The position numbers and the translations under genes were made by a program. DNA of 64,000 nt from Cypionkella sp. (lineage in GTDB: Bacteria > Pseudomonadota > Alphaproteobacteria > Rhodobacterales > Rhodobacteraceae), in assembly GCF_028290025.1 (NCBI RefSeq), contig NZ_JAQGKQ010000026.1, positions 29,848-93,847 of the forward strand, read 5' to 3'. The notes beneath the pieces were generated by a model. That model was not told the origin of the DNA, ran no database searches, and saw nothing but the letters and a program-made list of their open reading frames with translations. Every line of letters begins with the position of its first letter. Positions within the stretch are counted from its first letter, which is position 1. Shown here piece after piece: positions 52,397 through 61,125 of the stretch.

Positions 52397-52897
52397 ATGA
52401 AAAACCCAACCCTTGAAGGTCTGTTTCACGAAACCCTCCGTGATATCTATTATGCAGAACGCCGCATTCTGAAGACGCTTCCAAAGATGATGCGGGCAGC
52501 TCAGTCCGAAGATCTAAAGGCGGCCTTTGAAAAACACCGCGGCGAGACTGAGGTTCAGATCGAACGGCTTGCTCAGATATTCGAGATCATCGGCAAGCGC
52601 CCACAGGCTAAAACTTGCCCTGCGATTGATGGCATCATCGACGAGGGCGAAGAAGTTATGGAATCGTTCAAAGGCGCTCCAGCGCTGGACGCGGGACTGG
52701 TCGCAGCGGCCCAAGCTGTCGAGCATTATGAGATGGCCCGGTATGGCACGCTGCGCGCTTGGGCGGCCTGTTTGGGGATGACTGATGCGGAACAGTTGCT
52801 GATGCAAACGCTTCAGGAAGAGGAAGCGACTGACGAGGCGCTGACACAGCTTGCCGACACCTCCGTTAACGAGGCTGCTCTGGACAAGGCCGCTTGA
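52397..52897 (+). CDS. YciE/DUF892 ferritin-like stress protein
   Basis: The 166-residue helical protein belongs to the YciE (DUF892) family with a ferritin-like four-helix bundle. The typical start TLEGLFHETLRDIYYAERRI is followed by glutamates and histidines at metal-site positions: EKHRGETEVQIERL (about 49), EVMESF (about 92) and AVEHYEMARYGTL (about 112), then EEEATDE near 146. ATG 52397 is chosen, with AAAGGA 7 nt upstream; ATG 52394 is directly before it. Biochemical function is not settled, but genes of this family are induced by osmotic and oxidative stress. It lies 90 nt behind the catalase and is followed by a strong terminator. Confidence 0.87.
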   Translation: MKNPTLEGLFHETLRDIYYAERRILKTLPKMMRAAQSEDLKAAFEKHRGETEVQIERLAQIFEIIGKRPQAKTCPAIDGIIDEGEEVMESFKGAPALDAGLVAAAQAVEHYEMARYGTLRAWAACLGMTDAEQLLMQTLQEEEATDEALTQLADTSVNEAALDKAA

Positions 52898-52919
52898 ACT
52901 GGTCGACTGACTTGTAACA

Positions 52920-52954
52920 CCAAACCCGCCACGCGCGGGTTTGGTTTTCTTTAT
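52920..52954 (+). terminator. Strong intrinsic terminator
   Basis: CCAAACCCGC (52920-52929) and GCGGGTTTGG (52935-52944) form a perfect 10-bp stem with a CACGC loop, followed by TTTTCTTTAT. Confidence 0.93.
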
Positions 52955-53052
52955 GTCGGAAGTAAGCGCCCTTCGTCGTACCGCGAGGTGGGACCGCCGA
53001 AATTTTGTGATTAGCCAGCAACTCTGCGTTTTAGGCCAAATGGCTCGGCGAC

Positions 53053-54006
53053 ATGAAAGATCAGATTTATGACTGCGTAATCGTCGGCGGCGGGCCGGGG
53101 GGGCTGACGGCTGCGATTTACCTTGCGCGCTCTCACCTCAGTGTGGCGGTGGTTGACGACGGACACAGTCGCGCCGCTATGATTCCGCTATCCCGCAATC
53201 AGGCCGGCTTTCCCGACGGCATATCGGGAAGCGATCTGCTTGCCCGAATGCGGTCGCAGGCGAGCAAATACGATGTCACCATTCAGACAGGCCATGTTGA
53301 AGCGCTTGTCAAAACCAATGATGTCTTTGTGCTCCGCTTTAGCGATAGCAATGTCATACGCGCCCAATCTGTTCTCTTGGCCACGGGTGTCCGTAATCGC
53401 CGTCCTGCCATGCCGGATGTGGATCACGACGCAGCGGTTGCACGCGGGCTAATGCGGTATTGTCCGGTATGTGACGCCTACGAGATCACTGATCGGCGTA
53501 TTGGAGTGATCGGCACTGGCGATCAAGGCATTGGCGAAGCCGTATTTTTGCGAAGCTTTACTGACGATATTACGTTTATTTCACCAGACGCTCGTCACGA
53601 TCTTTCTTGCGATCAAAGCGCACAGCTTGAAGCTCTCGGCATTAAAACAATCAGCGGACCGATCGCAGGCTACGAGTACCACGACGATGCAGTGACCGTT
53701 ATAACAGCCGAAAGCAAAACATCGTTTAGCTCGGTTTATCTTGCCCTTGGTTCAGATGTCAGGTCTGGATTGGCGGAAATGGTCGGCGCGGAATTGACCG
53801 AAGATGGCTATGTGAGCGTCGACAGGCATCAGCGGGCCAGTATTGCTGGCCTCTACGCTGCCGGCGACGTTGTGCTCGGTCTCGATCAGATTACCAATGC
53901 GATGGGCCAAGGGTCAGTTGCGGCAATTGCAATTCGCAACGATCTTTTTGGCCGATATCCATCTATGACTTTAAGACGTATCCGAAAGAGTCTCGCTGAA
54001 ATATAG
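53053..54006 (+). CDS. Thioredoxin-reductase-like FAD/NAD(P) oxidoreductase
   Basis: The 317-residue flavoprotein follows the TrxB layout. VIVGGGPGGLTAAIYLARS (about residues 9-27) binds FAD. CPVCD (about 137) provides the redox dithiol in the place of CATCD. VIGTGDQGIGEAVFLRSF (about 152) binds NAD(P) but is less canonical (GTGDQG against GGGDSA). GLYAAGDVVLGLDQITNAMG near 270 is the usual C-terminal FAD contact. It may reduce a thioredoxin-like or peroxiredoxin partner in oxidative stress, matching the nearby catalase. The pyridine site is atypical. It is transcribed alone. Confidence 0.83.
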   Translation: MKDQIYDCVIVGGGPGGLTAAIYLARSHLSVAVVDDGHSRAAMIPLSRNQAGFPDGISGSDLLARMRSQASKYDVTIQTGHVEALVKTNDVFVLRFSDSNVIRAQSVLLATGVRNRRPAMPDVDHDAAVARGLMRYCPVCDAYEITDRRIGVIGTGDQGIGEAVFLRSFTDDITFISPDARHDLSCDQSAQLEALGIKTISGPIAGYEYHDDAVTVITAESKTSFSSVYLALGSDVRSGLAEMVGAELTEDGYVSVDRHQRASIAGLYAAGDVVLGLDQITNAMGQGSVAAIAIRNDLFGRYPSMTLRRIRKSLAEI

Positions 54007-54045
54007 ATTTACCGCGCCTTTATCCACCACCTTAAACGTAACCGT

Positions 54046-54880
54046 TCAGTCGATCGTCAGCGTCGACAAGATTTCGCCCAGCTTGGATTTTGTATCGGCC
54101 AGCGACAGCACAATCGTCAGGTGGTTCAGATTAGGTTCCGACCGTAAAATACAGGGTTGCCCGTTGCTTTGAAGCATGTTGGATAATGCAGCAGCGTGAT
54201 CTTGGAACGGGGAGGTTTCAAGCGACCCCCGCGTTACAATGCGTTTGGGCACCGGCAGATGTAACGACGTCAGGGGCGACCAAGCCGCCGCCTCTGCTTC
54301 CCTCATTTTCGCTTCGTTTTTCAGGAAACTGCTGGGAATGCCCGACAGATCATAAATACCGCTGACAAGAAGAAGCCCTCGGATTGGTGGAAGCTTTGGC
54401 GGTTGTGCTGCCTCCTTCGGGCCGATCGCTGCAAGATAGCTCGCCAGATGCGCGCCTGCAGAGTGACCGCTGACAGTAAAGCGGGCGGGGTCGGCCCCAA
54501 GGTCGGGTGCGATTGCCAATAGATGATGGGCGGCCGCGCGTATCTGAGCAACGATGCCGCCCAAGGCGCGTTACCGGCATCAAATCATAAGTGACAATCG
54601 CCGCGATACCTCCCGCCGCGAGTACCGGCGCTGCGACAAGATGATGGTCTGTTTTTGACCCGGCGCGCCAATACCCACCGTGGATGAACATATGCAACGG
54701 CGCGCCCTTTGCCAAACTTGGCGGCAACAAGATATCCATCCGCTCTCGCACAGACGCGCCATAGGCGACGTCTGCTTTGATTTCTACACGTGCCGCAAGT
54801 TCGCGCGACCTTGCAGCGGTCTCGAGCATGATCGCATCGAAGTCGGGGATGAAATCGCGGTTGCGGTAGAGATCCTGCAT
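54046..54880 (-). pseudogene. Alpha/beta hydrolase (esterase/lactonase-like), frameshifted
   Basis: Two overlapping frames together form one alpha/beta hydrolase of about 277 residues. The first (starting 54880) has the oxyanion loop PLHMFIHGGYWRAGSK and reads to YDLMPVTRLG. The second continues GGIVAQIRAAAHHLLAIAPD and contains the nucleophile elbow FTVSGHSAGAHLA, LLVSGIYDLS and the C-terminal NLNHLTIV histidine. The break lies at the CCC of 54560-54562 on the plus strand (GGG on the coding strand); removing one base gives CTT GGC GGC ATC and restores the frame. It is either a true mutation or a sequence error. The family includes kynurenine formamidase and lactone hydrolases. It is the third gene after Fe-ADH and semialdehyde dehydrogenase. 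Confidence 0.83.
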
Positions 54881-54888
54881 CAGTGCTC

Positions 54889-56352
54889 CTAAAAGTTTAC
54901 CGCGAAATACTTCGGCTCCATGAATTCGAGAATGCCGGTGACGCCACCCTCTCGCCCCAGGCCACTTTGCTTTGTGCCGCCAAACGGTGCCGCCGGATCA
55001 GACATCAGGCCACGGTTGATTGCGACCATACCAGCTTCAATACCCTTGCCCACCCGCAGCGCCCGCGAAAGGTCGCGCGAAAACACATAGGCCGCAAGCC
55101 CGTATTCGGTGGTATTGGCCAGCCGGATGGCTTGTTCCTCGGTCTCAAAGCGGTAGATCGGTGCGACCGGGCCAAAAATTTCCTCATGGGCGATTTCCGC
55201 ATCGTGGGGTACATTTTCGATAACAGTGGGCGGATAGAAATAACCTGAGCCGGGCAGGGGGGAACCCCCCGTCGTTACATGTGCGCCGCGCGCGACGGCC
55301 TGGCTCACCAACCTGTCAATCTTGACCACAGCCTTGGTGGTGATCATCGGACCCACTTGAGTCGCGGGATCGGTGCCTGCCCCAATCTTCAGCGCTGCCA
55401 TGCGTTTGGTCAGGCCCGCAACAAAGGCATCATGAATGCCCGACTGTACATAAAACCGATTGGCAGCAGTGCAGGCTTCTCCTGCGTTGCGCATTTTGGC
55501 GATCATTGCGCCATCAAGCGCGGCCTCAAGGTCGGCATCGTCAAACACCACGAATGGCGCATTGCCGCCCAACTCCATCGAGCAGGACACGACGGTTTTT
55601 GCAGCTTCGGCTAACAGGGTGCGGCCCACGCCGGTCGATCCGGTGAAAGACAGCTTGCGTACGCGCGGATCAGCCAACATGGCGCTGACAACAGGGCTGG
55701 GTTGCGTTGTCGTCAGCACATTGACAACGCCTGCAGGCACTCCCGCTTCTGCGCCCAGTCTCGCCATCGCGTAAGCTGTAAGCGGGGTTTCAGAGGCAGG
55801 CTTTAGAATTACAGTGCATCCCGCAGCCAATGCAGGGCCGATTTTGCGCGTCGCCATCGCCGCTGGAAAGTTCCATGGCGTGATCAACACAGAAATTCCG
55901 ATCGGATCATGGTCGACAAGGATATGATGCGCCCCAGAGGGTGCATGGCGAAACTCGCCGGGGATGCGAACCGCTTCTTCTGAGTACCAACGGAAGAATT
56001 CGGCGGCATAAGCCACCTCGCCACGCGCGTCCGGCAAGGCTTTGCCATTCTCAAGCGAGATAAGCATTGCGAGATCTTCAGCGTGTTCAGTCATCAGCAC
56101 AAACCAGCGGCGCAGAATTTCAGCGCGCTGCCGGGCGGGGGTAGCCCGCCATCCAAGCGCGGCGGCGTCCGCCGCATCGACAGCACGTATGGCATCAGCA
56201 ATCGTAGCGTCCGGCACCTCGGCCAGTACCAATGCAGTCGATGGGTTCACCACCGCAATACCATGACCCGGCAGCCACTCACCACCGATGAACAATCCTT
56301 TGGCATGTGTACCGGGTTCAGCAAACGCGCCGATGGGGGAATCGAGGCTCAT
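54889..56352 (-). CDS. NAD(P)-dependent semialdehyde dehydrogenase, GabD-like
   Basis: The 487-residue aldehyde dehydrogenase has the complete catalytic set: VLITPWNFPAAMATRKIGPA (about residue 154) with Asn in PWNFP, LKPASETPLTAYAMA for cofactor binding, FTGSTGVGR (about 235), the general base Glu in MELGGNAPFVVF (about 259) and the nucleophile Cys in NAGEACTAANRF (about 294). The order and length fit succinate-semialdehyde dehydrogenase (GabD type). It would oxidise succinic semialdehyde to succinate. It stands between the Fe-ADH gene (10 nt upstream) and the frameshifted hydrolase (8 nt downstream), suggesting one operon. Glutarate semialdehyde is another possible substrate. Confidence 0.87.
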   Translation of the reverse strand: MSLDSPIGAFAEPGTHAKGLFIGGEWLPGHGIAVVNPSTALVLAEVPDATIADAIRAVDAADAAALGWRATPARQRAEILRRWFVLMTEHAEDLAMLISLENGKALPDARGEVAYAAEFFRWYSEEAVRIPGEFRHAPSGAHHILVDHDPIGISVLITPWNFPAAMATRKIGPALAAGCTVILKPASETPLTAYAMARLGAEAGVPAGVVNVLTTTQPSPVVSAMLADPRVRKLSFTGSTGVGRTLLAEAAKTVVSCSMELGGNAPFVVFDDADLEAALDGAMIAKMRNAGEACTAANRFYVQSGIHDAFVAGLTKRMAALKIGAGTDPATQVGPMITTKAVVKIDRLVSQAVARGAHVTTGGSPLPGSGYFYPPTVIENVPHDAEIAHEEIFGPVAPIYRFETEEQAIRLANTTEYGLAAYVFSRDLSRALRVGKGIEAGMVAINRGLMSDPAAPFGGTKQSGLGREGGVTGILEFMEPKYFAVNF

Positions 56353-56362
56353 TGTCTTTCCT

Positions 56363-57562
56363 TTAGTTGATGAGGCTGGCGTCGCCCTTAAAGGCGGCCG
56401 TCAGCAAAAGATGCATATCTGCGCGGCTGAGCGCGCGCGGGTTGTTCTGAATAAGCCGCTCTATCCCACAGGATTGCTCGGCCACCCACGCGATGCGATC
56501 CTCGGCCAAGCCAAGTGCCGCAAGCGTCGGCGGGATTCCGATCCGTGCGAACAGCGCGGCTATGGCTGGGATCACCTCATCCGCAGTGCCTACGCCAATA
56601 GCGCTGGCGATCTGCTCTAACTCTGGACCTATAGCGGGGCGATTCCATTCCATCACCCACGGCATCAAACAGGCCACTCCTTGACCGTGGGCGGTATGGG
56701 TCAGCGCCCCCACGGGATACTGAATTGCATGGGCGGCAGCTGTCCCCGCGACACCAAAAGCAAGACCCGCAAATGTGGCACCCTGCATCACCTGCGCGCG
56801 GGCCGTCGCGTCCGCACCGTTGATGTAAGACGCCTCCAGCCCTTTCCACAGCAGGGAAATTGCCGTCAACGCAAACTGGTCCGAAATCGCATTCTTCCCG
56901 ATGAACACGCGTTCTTGCGTCAACCCTGTGGTCACTGGGCGACGGGTGGCAGTGAATGCCTCAATAGCATGAGTCAAAGCATCGGCCCCTGCGATGGCAG
57001 TCAGGCCCGGGGGGCAGGTCAGCGTAAGATCCGGGTCACAAATCGCCACCGTTGGGATCAGGTGTGGGCTGGAAATTCCCACTTTCAAGCTGCGCTCGGC
57101 ATCGGACAAGACGGCGACGGGAGTCACCTCCGAACCCGTTCCAGCCGTGGTCGGAACGGCAATCAACGGCAAAATCGGGCCCGGCACCTTTAACTCGCCG
57201 TAATAGTCTTGCGGGCGTCCACCATGCGAAATCAAAAGGGCGACGCATTTTGCCATATCGAGGCACGAGCCGCCGCCCACCGCGATCACCAAATCTGGCG
57301 AGAACCCGCGCGCGGCATCCGCAGCGATGATGGCAGATTGCACAGGAACGTCCGGCAGCGTGCCGCTTTCAACGCGCAGAATCAATCCGGCCGCCTGCAA
57401 CTCCTCTAGCATCACAAGAAAATCGGGATCCCCGGCGAGCCGAACGTCTGTGACCATCAGCGCCCGCCGACCCAATTTTGCAGCAATCGCTCCAAGGGTT
57501 CTGCGCTGCCCTGAACCAAACACTATCTCGCGCGGCGCTCTGATGGTGCCAAAATATTCCAT
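56363..57562 (-). CDS. Iron-containing alcohol dehydrogenase (4-hydroxybutyrate dehydrogenase-like)
   Basis: This 399-residue enzyme is a type III alcohol dehydrogenase with an N-terminal nucleotide-binding domain including VIAVGGGSCLDMAKCVALL (about residue 92) and IAVPTTAGTGSEVTPVAVL (about 135). The metal-binding domain has GADALTHAIEAF (about 195), HAIQYPVGALTHTAHGQGVA (about 265) with the His ligands, and a typical C-terminal helical end. It should interconvert an omega-hydroxy acid or alcohol and its aldehyde. As its neighbour is a semialdehyde dehydrogenase, 4-hydroxybutyrate is a reasonable guess. It begins the minus-strand unit, divergent from the GntR gene. Confidence 0.85.
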   Translation of the reverse strand: MEYFGTIRAPREIVFGSGQRRTLGAIAAKLGRRALMVTDVRLAGDPDFLVMLEELQAAGLILRVESGTLPDVPVQSAIIAADAARGFSPDLVIAVGGGSCLDMAKCVALLISHGGRPQDYYGELKVPGPILPLIAVPTTAGTGSEVTPVAVLSDAERSLKVGISSPHLIPTVAICDPDLTLTCPPGLTAIAGADALTHAIEAFTATRRPVTTGLTQERVFIGKNAISDQFALTAISLLWKGLEASYINGADATARAQVMQGATFAGLAFGVAGTAAAHAIQYPVGALTHTAHGQGVACLMPWVMEWNRPAIGPELEQIASAIGVGTADEVIPAIAALFARIGIPPTLAALGLAEDRIAWVAEQSCGIERLIQNNPRALSRADMHLLLTAAFKGDASLIN

Positions 57563-57765
57563 GGTTTATTCCTCTAGTACTGGGTCAGGCGGCCAACAGG
57601 GCCCGCAATTCTTTCATCAAGCTGGTCGCGCACATCGACCCCGCCTCGCTGGGCGGTGGCGCGGCGGATGCGCGTCCCGTCGCCCGACACTGCTATTGGA
57701 TGGACCTGTTCAGTTGGGCGAGAGCCGCGCAACTGAGGGCAGGCTATAATCCTATATCGGATCGT

Positions 57766-57798
57766 ATATGATATTGTGTTTGACATTTGATACCATAT
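57766..57798. promoter_or_regulatory. Imperfect palindrome in the divergent promoter, likely GntR operator
   Basis: ATATGATATTG (57766-57776) and TGATACCATAT (57788-57798) form an imperfect inverted repeat in the 283 nt between the Fe-ADH and GntR genes. TTGACA at 57780-57785 lies inside it. A divergent position next to a FadR-type regulator makes operator function likely. Confidence 0.5.
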
Positions 57799-57845
57799 TT
57801 GCGACTCAGTCGCTTGTGTCAAGTCGAAGATGCAGGAGTGACGAA

Positions 57846-58535
57846 ATGGGTATGGCGGCAGATCGAGCGGGCAAGCGAACGGCGTCAGTGCGTCCGGTGA
57901 GCATCGTTGATGGGGTCTACAACAACATTTACGAACGCCTGATGTCGCTTGAAATCGCACCCGGCGCGCGCATCCCAATCGACGTTATTGCCCGTGATCT
58001 TGATGTGTCGCAAACCCCTGTTCGGGAAGCTTTGTCGCTTCTTGAACGTGAAGGTCTGGTGCGAAAGGCACATTTGATCGGCTATTCGGCTGCTCCACAA
58101 CTGACGCGCAAGCAGTTCGACGACCTTTACACGTTCCGCCTGCTGCTAGAGCCGGAAGGCTCGCGGCTTGCTGCGCTGAATATGACGCCCGAGTCGTTGA
58201 AATTGCTGGAAGATGCTGCGGCTGACATGGGCAACGGGGCGGCTCCGGTTGATAGGACCAGCCGTTATTCCCGCTTTGCCCGCGCGGATGCTGATTTTCA
58301 TGATGCGATCCTGAAGATCGCCGGAAATGATGTGATCCGCCTCACCCTATTCAATCAGCATGTGCATCTGCACATATTCCGTCTGATGTTTCACTCACGC
58401 GTTACACAAGAGGCGCTCGAAGAACACGAGAATCTTCTGGTCGCGTTCCGGTCGGGCGACCCATTGGCCGCCGAGGCTGCGATGCGCAATCACGTCTTGC
58501 GCTCTCGCGACCGCCTGTTGTCCGCGTTCGAATGA
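57846..58535 (+). CDS. GntR-family regulator with FCD domain
   Basis: The 229-residue regulator has an N-terminal winged helix of GntR type: IYERLMSLEIAPGARIPIDV, then LDVSQTPVREALSLLEREGL, the recognition helix. The helical FCD domain (about residues 85-220) senses a small carboxylate and often a metal. Its DFHDAILKIAGND, FNQHVHLHI and EEHENLL histidines are the usual metal ligands. ATG 57846 has AGGAG 9 nt upstream. It probably represses both the divergent dehydrogenase genes and the importer that follows it with a 4-nt overlap. Inducers of such proteins are commonly sugar acids or hydroxy acids. Confidence 0.87.
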   Translation: MGMAADRAGKRTASVRPVSIVDGVYNNIYERLMSLEIAPGARIPIDVIARDLDVSQTPVREALSLLEREGLVRKAHLIGYSAAPQLTRKQFDDLYTFRLLLEPEGSRLAALNMTPESLKLLEDAAADMGNGAAPVDRTSRYSRFARADADFHDAILKIAGNDVIRLTLFNQHVHLHIFRLMFHSRVTQEALEEHENLLVAFRSGDPLAAEAAMRNHVLRSRDRLLSAFE

Positions 58536-60100
58536 TTATGACCGAGGCATTACCCACCTTTGGCTTGGCATCCGCAGAGTTGGTTGCGAACGCTCCCACG
58601 ATGCGCACGGAAGCGTTGTCCAAATCTTACGGACCGATCACGGTGCTGTCGGACGTTGCGCTGGAAATCCTTCCGGGTGAAATCCATGCAGTCATTGGCG
58701 AAAATGGCGCCGGCAAATCGACTTTGATGAGGCTGCTGTCCGGTTATACCGCGCCGAGTGCCGGGTATCTGGAAATGTCGGGTCAACGCGTCCAATTCGA
58801 TACCTCGGTGGCTGCGGAGGCAGCAGGCGTCGTGCTGGTGCATCAGGAAATCCTGCTCGCTCCCGACCTGACGGTTGCAGAAAATCTGTTCTTGGGTCGC
58901 GAAGTGTCGCGCGGCTTCATGGTTGATGACCGTGAGATGAACCACCGTGCAGCGAAGGTTCTGGCCTCTATCGGTGCGCATTGCCATCCGCGGGACCGCG
59001 TGGACGATCTGCCGCTTGCGCAGCGGCAACTTGTGCAGATCGCCCGCGCCTTACTGGAGCCGCGCAAGGTCGTAATCTTCGACGAGCCGACGGCGGTTCT
59101 GGCCAATGACGAGGTTGCAGCACTGTTGGCCGTCGTGCGCGGCCTGCGCGATCAAGGGGTGGCCGTGCTTTATATCTCGCATCGGCTGGACGAGGTTGAG
59201 GCTTTGGCTGACCGCATAACGGTATTGCGTGATGGCCGGATGATCGGCACTTGGCCTGCAAAAGGCTTGACGCAGCGCGACATGGCCGAGTTGATGGTCG
59301 GCCGCAAGCTCGACATGCTCTATCCGGCCAAACGCCATGCATCTTCGGCAGAGCCGTTGCTCAAGGTCGAAAATCTCGTTGTGGATCATGGGGCAGTAGA
59401 GGGCAGCTTTGCTGTCCAACCCGGCGAGGTGCTGGGCATTGGCGGCATGATCGGCTCTGGCCGAACCGAATTGTGCGAAGGGTTGATTGGCCTGCGCCCG
59501 TCGCAGGGGCGTGCCTTGATAAACGGCAAAGTCATGTCGCATCGGTCGGTAGCGGCATGGCAGGCGGCGGGGTTGGTTTACCTGACCGAGGATCGCAAGG
59601 GCAAAGGTCTGTTGCTGGACGAACCCCTCGCCAGCAATTTGACGCTTCAAGCGCTGGATACGGTGCATGGACGGGTCACCTTGGATCGACGCAAAGAGAC
59701 CACTGCACTGGATAAAGCTGTCCTCGACTACGATATTCGCGTCCGATCGGTGCATCTGGATGCAGGCCAGTTATCGGGCGGCAACCAGCAAAAATTGTTG
59801 CTCGCCAAGGTCATGTTGACCGACCCGGCTGTCGTGATCATCGACGAGCCGACACGCGGCATCGACATCGGCAACAAGAGCCAGATTTACGAGTTCATCG
59901 ACAAACTGGTCCGCTCTGGCAAAGCCTGCATCGTGATTTCATCCGAATTGTCGGAACTCGTCGGGTTGTCTGACCGCGTGTTGGTCATGCGCGGTGGGCG
60001 GATCGTGGCAGAGCTTACCGGCGATCAGATCACTGAACAAAACGTCGTCTATGCCGCAACCAGCGGCGAGGCACATGCTGCAAGAGGAACACACCCATGA
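58532..60100 (+). CDS. Sugar-type ABC importer ATPase (RbsA/XylG-like)
   Basis: This is a 522-residue double ATPase of the monosaccharide (CUT2) type. The first cassette has Walker A GENGAGKST (about residue 56), a weak signature LPLAQRQLVQIAR (about 165) and Walker B VVIFDEPTAVL (about 188). The second has GGMIGSGRTEL (about 305), lacking the Walker A Lys as in RbsA, then the signature LSGGNQQK (about 415) and VVIIDEPTRGID (about 435). It energises the permease that follows with a 4-nt overlap. Both the start in the GntR stop and the downstream overlap indicate one transcript. Confidence 0.9.
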   Translation: MIMTEALPTFGLASAELVANAPTMRTEALSKSYGPITVLSDVALEILPGEIHAVIGENGAGKSTLMRLLSGYTAPSAGYLEMSGQRVQFDTSVAAEAAGVVLVHQEILLAPDLTVAENLFLGREVSRGFMVDDREMNHRAAKVLASIGAHCHPRDRVDDLPLAQRQLVQIARALLEPRKVVIFDEPTAVLANDEVAALLAVVRGLRDQGVAVLYISHRLDEVEALADRITVLRDGRMIGTWPAKGLTQRDMAELMVGRKLDMLYPAKRHASSAEPLLKVENLVVDHGAVEGSFAVQPGEVLGIGGMIGSGRTELCEGLIGLRPSQGRALINGKVMSHRSVAAWQAAGLVYLTEDRKGKGLLLDEPLASNLTLQALDTVHGRVTLDRRKETTALDKAVLDYDIRVRSVHLDAGQLSGGNQQKLLLAKVMLTDPAVVIIDEPTRGIDIGNKSQIYEFIDKLVRSGKACIVISSELSELVGLSDRVLVMRGGRIVAELTGDQITEQNVVYAATSGEAHAARGTHP

Positions 60101-61080
60101 CAGCCGCGATCGCACCTTCAAGCGCCGGGCCGCGCCGTATCCGCCTAGCCGATACCGGGCCATTTATCGCCTTGGCGCTGGTAGTTTTAATCGGCGTACT
60201 GATCAATTCCAGCTTTCTGAGCGGCACTAACATCGCCAATGTCGTCACGCGATCTGCCTTTGTGGCGATCATCGCCGTGGGCGCAACCTTTGTGATTTCT
60301 TCCGGCGGGCTGGATCTGTCGGTTGGCTCAATGATGGCCTTCGTGACCGGCATCATGATCATGACGATGAACCGGCTGGAACCGTCGATGGGATCGAACG
60401 CAATCTTCGCCGGTGCCGGGATCGGCCTAGTCGTCGGGGCGCTTTGTGGTTTGCTGAATGGCCTGATTGTCACGGTCGGCAAAATCGAGCCGTTTATCGT
60501 GACCTTGGGCACCATGGGCATTTTCCGCGCCTTGATCACCTGGATGTCCGACGGCGGTTCTATTCCGATCGACCGCGCGCTGCGTGATCCATATCGGCCC
60601 GTCTATTTCGGCAACGTGCTTGGCATCCCGGTGCCAGTGTTTCTGACGCTCATCGTGGTGCTGATTGGGGCCTTCATTCTGTACCGGACAAAATATGGCC
60701 GCCGCTGCATGGCTGCCGGGTCAAATTCCGATGTCGCGCGCTTCTCTGGCGTATCTGTGGCCAAAGTCCGCACCATGGCCTTCGTGATCCAGGGTCTCTG
60801 CGTTGCCATAGCGGCGATCTGCTACATTCCGCGCCTTGGTGCTGCAACACCCACCACCGGGCAGCTTTGGGAACTGCAGGTCATCACAGCCGTGGTGATC
60901 GGCGGAACAGCTTTGCGCGGTGGCAAGGCACGGATTTGGGGGACAGTGGCGGGTGCCCTGATCCTTGAAGTGATCGCCAACCTGATGGTGCTTTCAAACT
61001 TGGTTTCCGAATACCTCGTCGCTGCCGTTCAGGGGGTGATCATCATTCTGGCGATGCTTGCCCATCGCTTCATCAAATAA
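60097..61080 (+). CDS. Sugar-type ABC importer permease (RbsC-like)
   Basis: The 327-residue permease has about ten membrane helices. Visible family features are SFLSGTNIANVVTRSAFVAI (about residue 39), FVISSGGLDLSVGSMMAF (about 65), LNGLIVTVGKIEPFIVTLGT (about 110) and the ATPase-docking AAGSNSDVARFSGVSVAKVR (about 207). Its close is AVVIGGTALRGGKARIWGTV (about 265). It forms the homodimeric channel of a CUT2 importer. The start overlaps the ATPase gene (ATGA). Confidence 0.9.
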   Translation: MTAAIAPSSAGPRRIRLADTGPFIALALVVLIGVLINSSFLSGTNIANVVTRSAFVAIIAVGATFVISSGGLDLSVGSMMAFVTGIMIMTMNRLEPSMGSNAIFAGAGIGLVVGALCGLLNGLIVTVGKIEPFIVTLGTMGIFRALITWMSDGGSIPIDRALRDPYRPVYFGNVLGIPVPVFLTLIVVLIGAFILYRTKYGRRCMAAGSNSDVARFSGVSVAKVRTMAFVIQGLCVAIAAICYIPRLGAATPTTGQLWELQVITAVVIGGTALRGGKARIWGTVAGALILEVIANLMVLSNLVSEYLVAAVQGVIIILAMLAHRFIK

Positions 61081-61125
61081 CCGTCCGGGAGGGACGGGAT
61101 TATTTTTCAAAGGGAGGAACTACCA

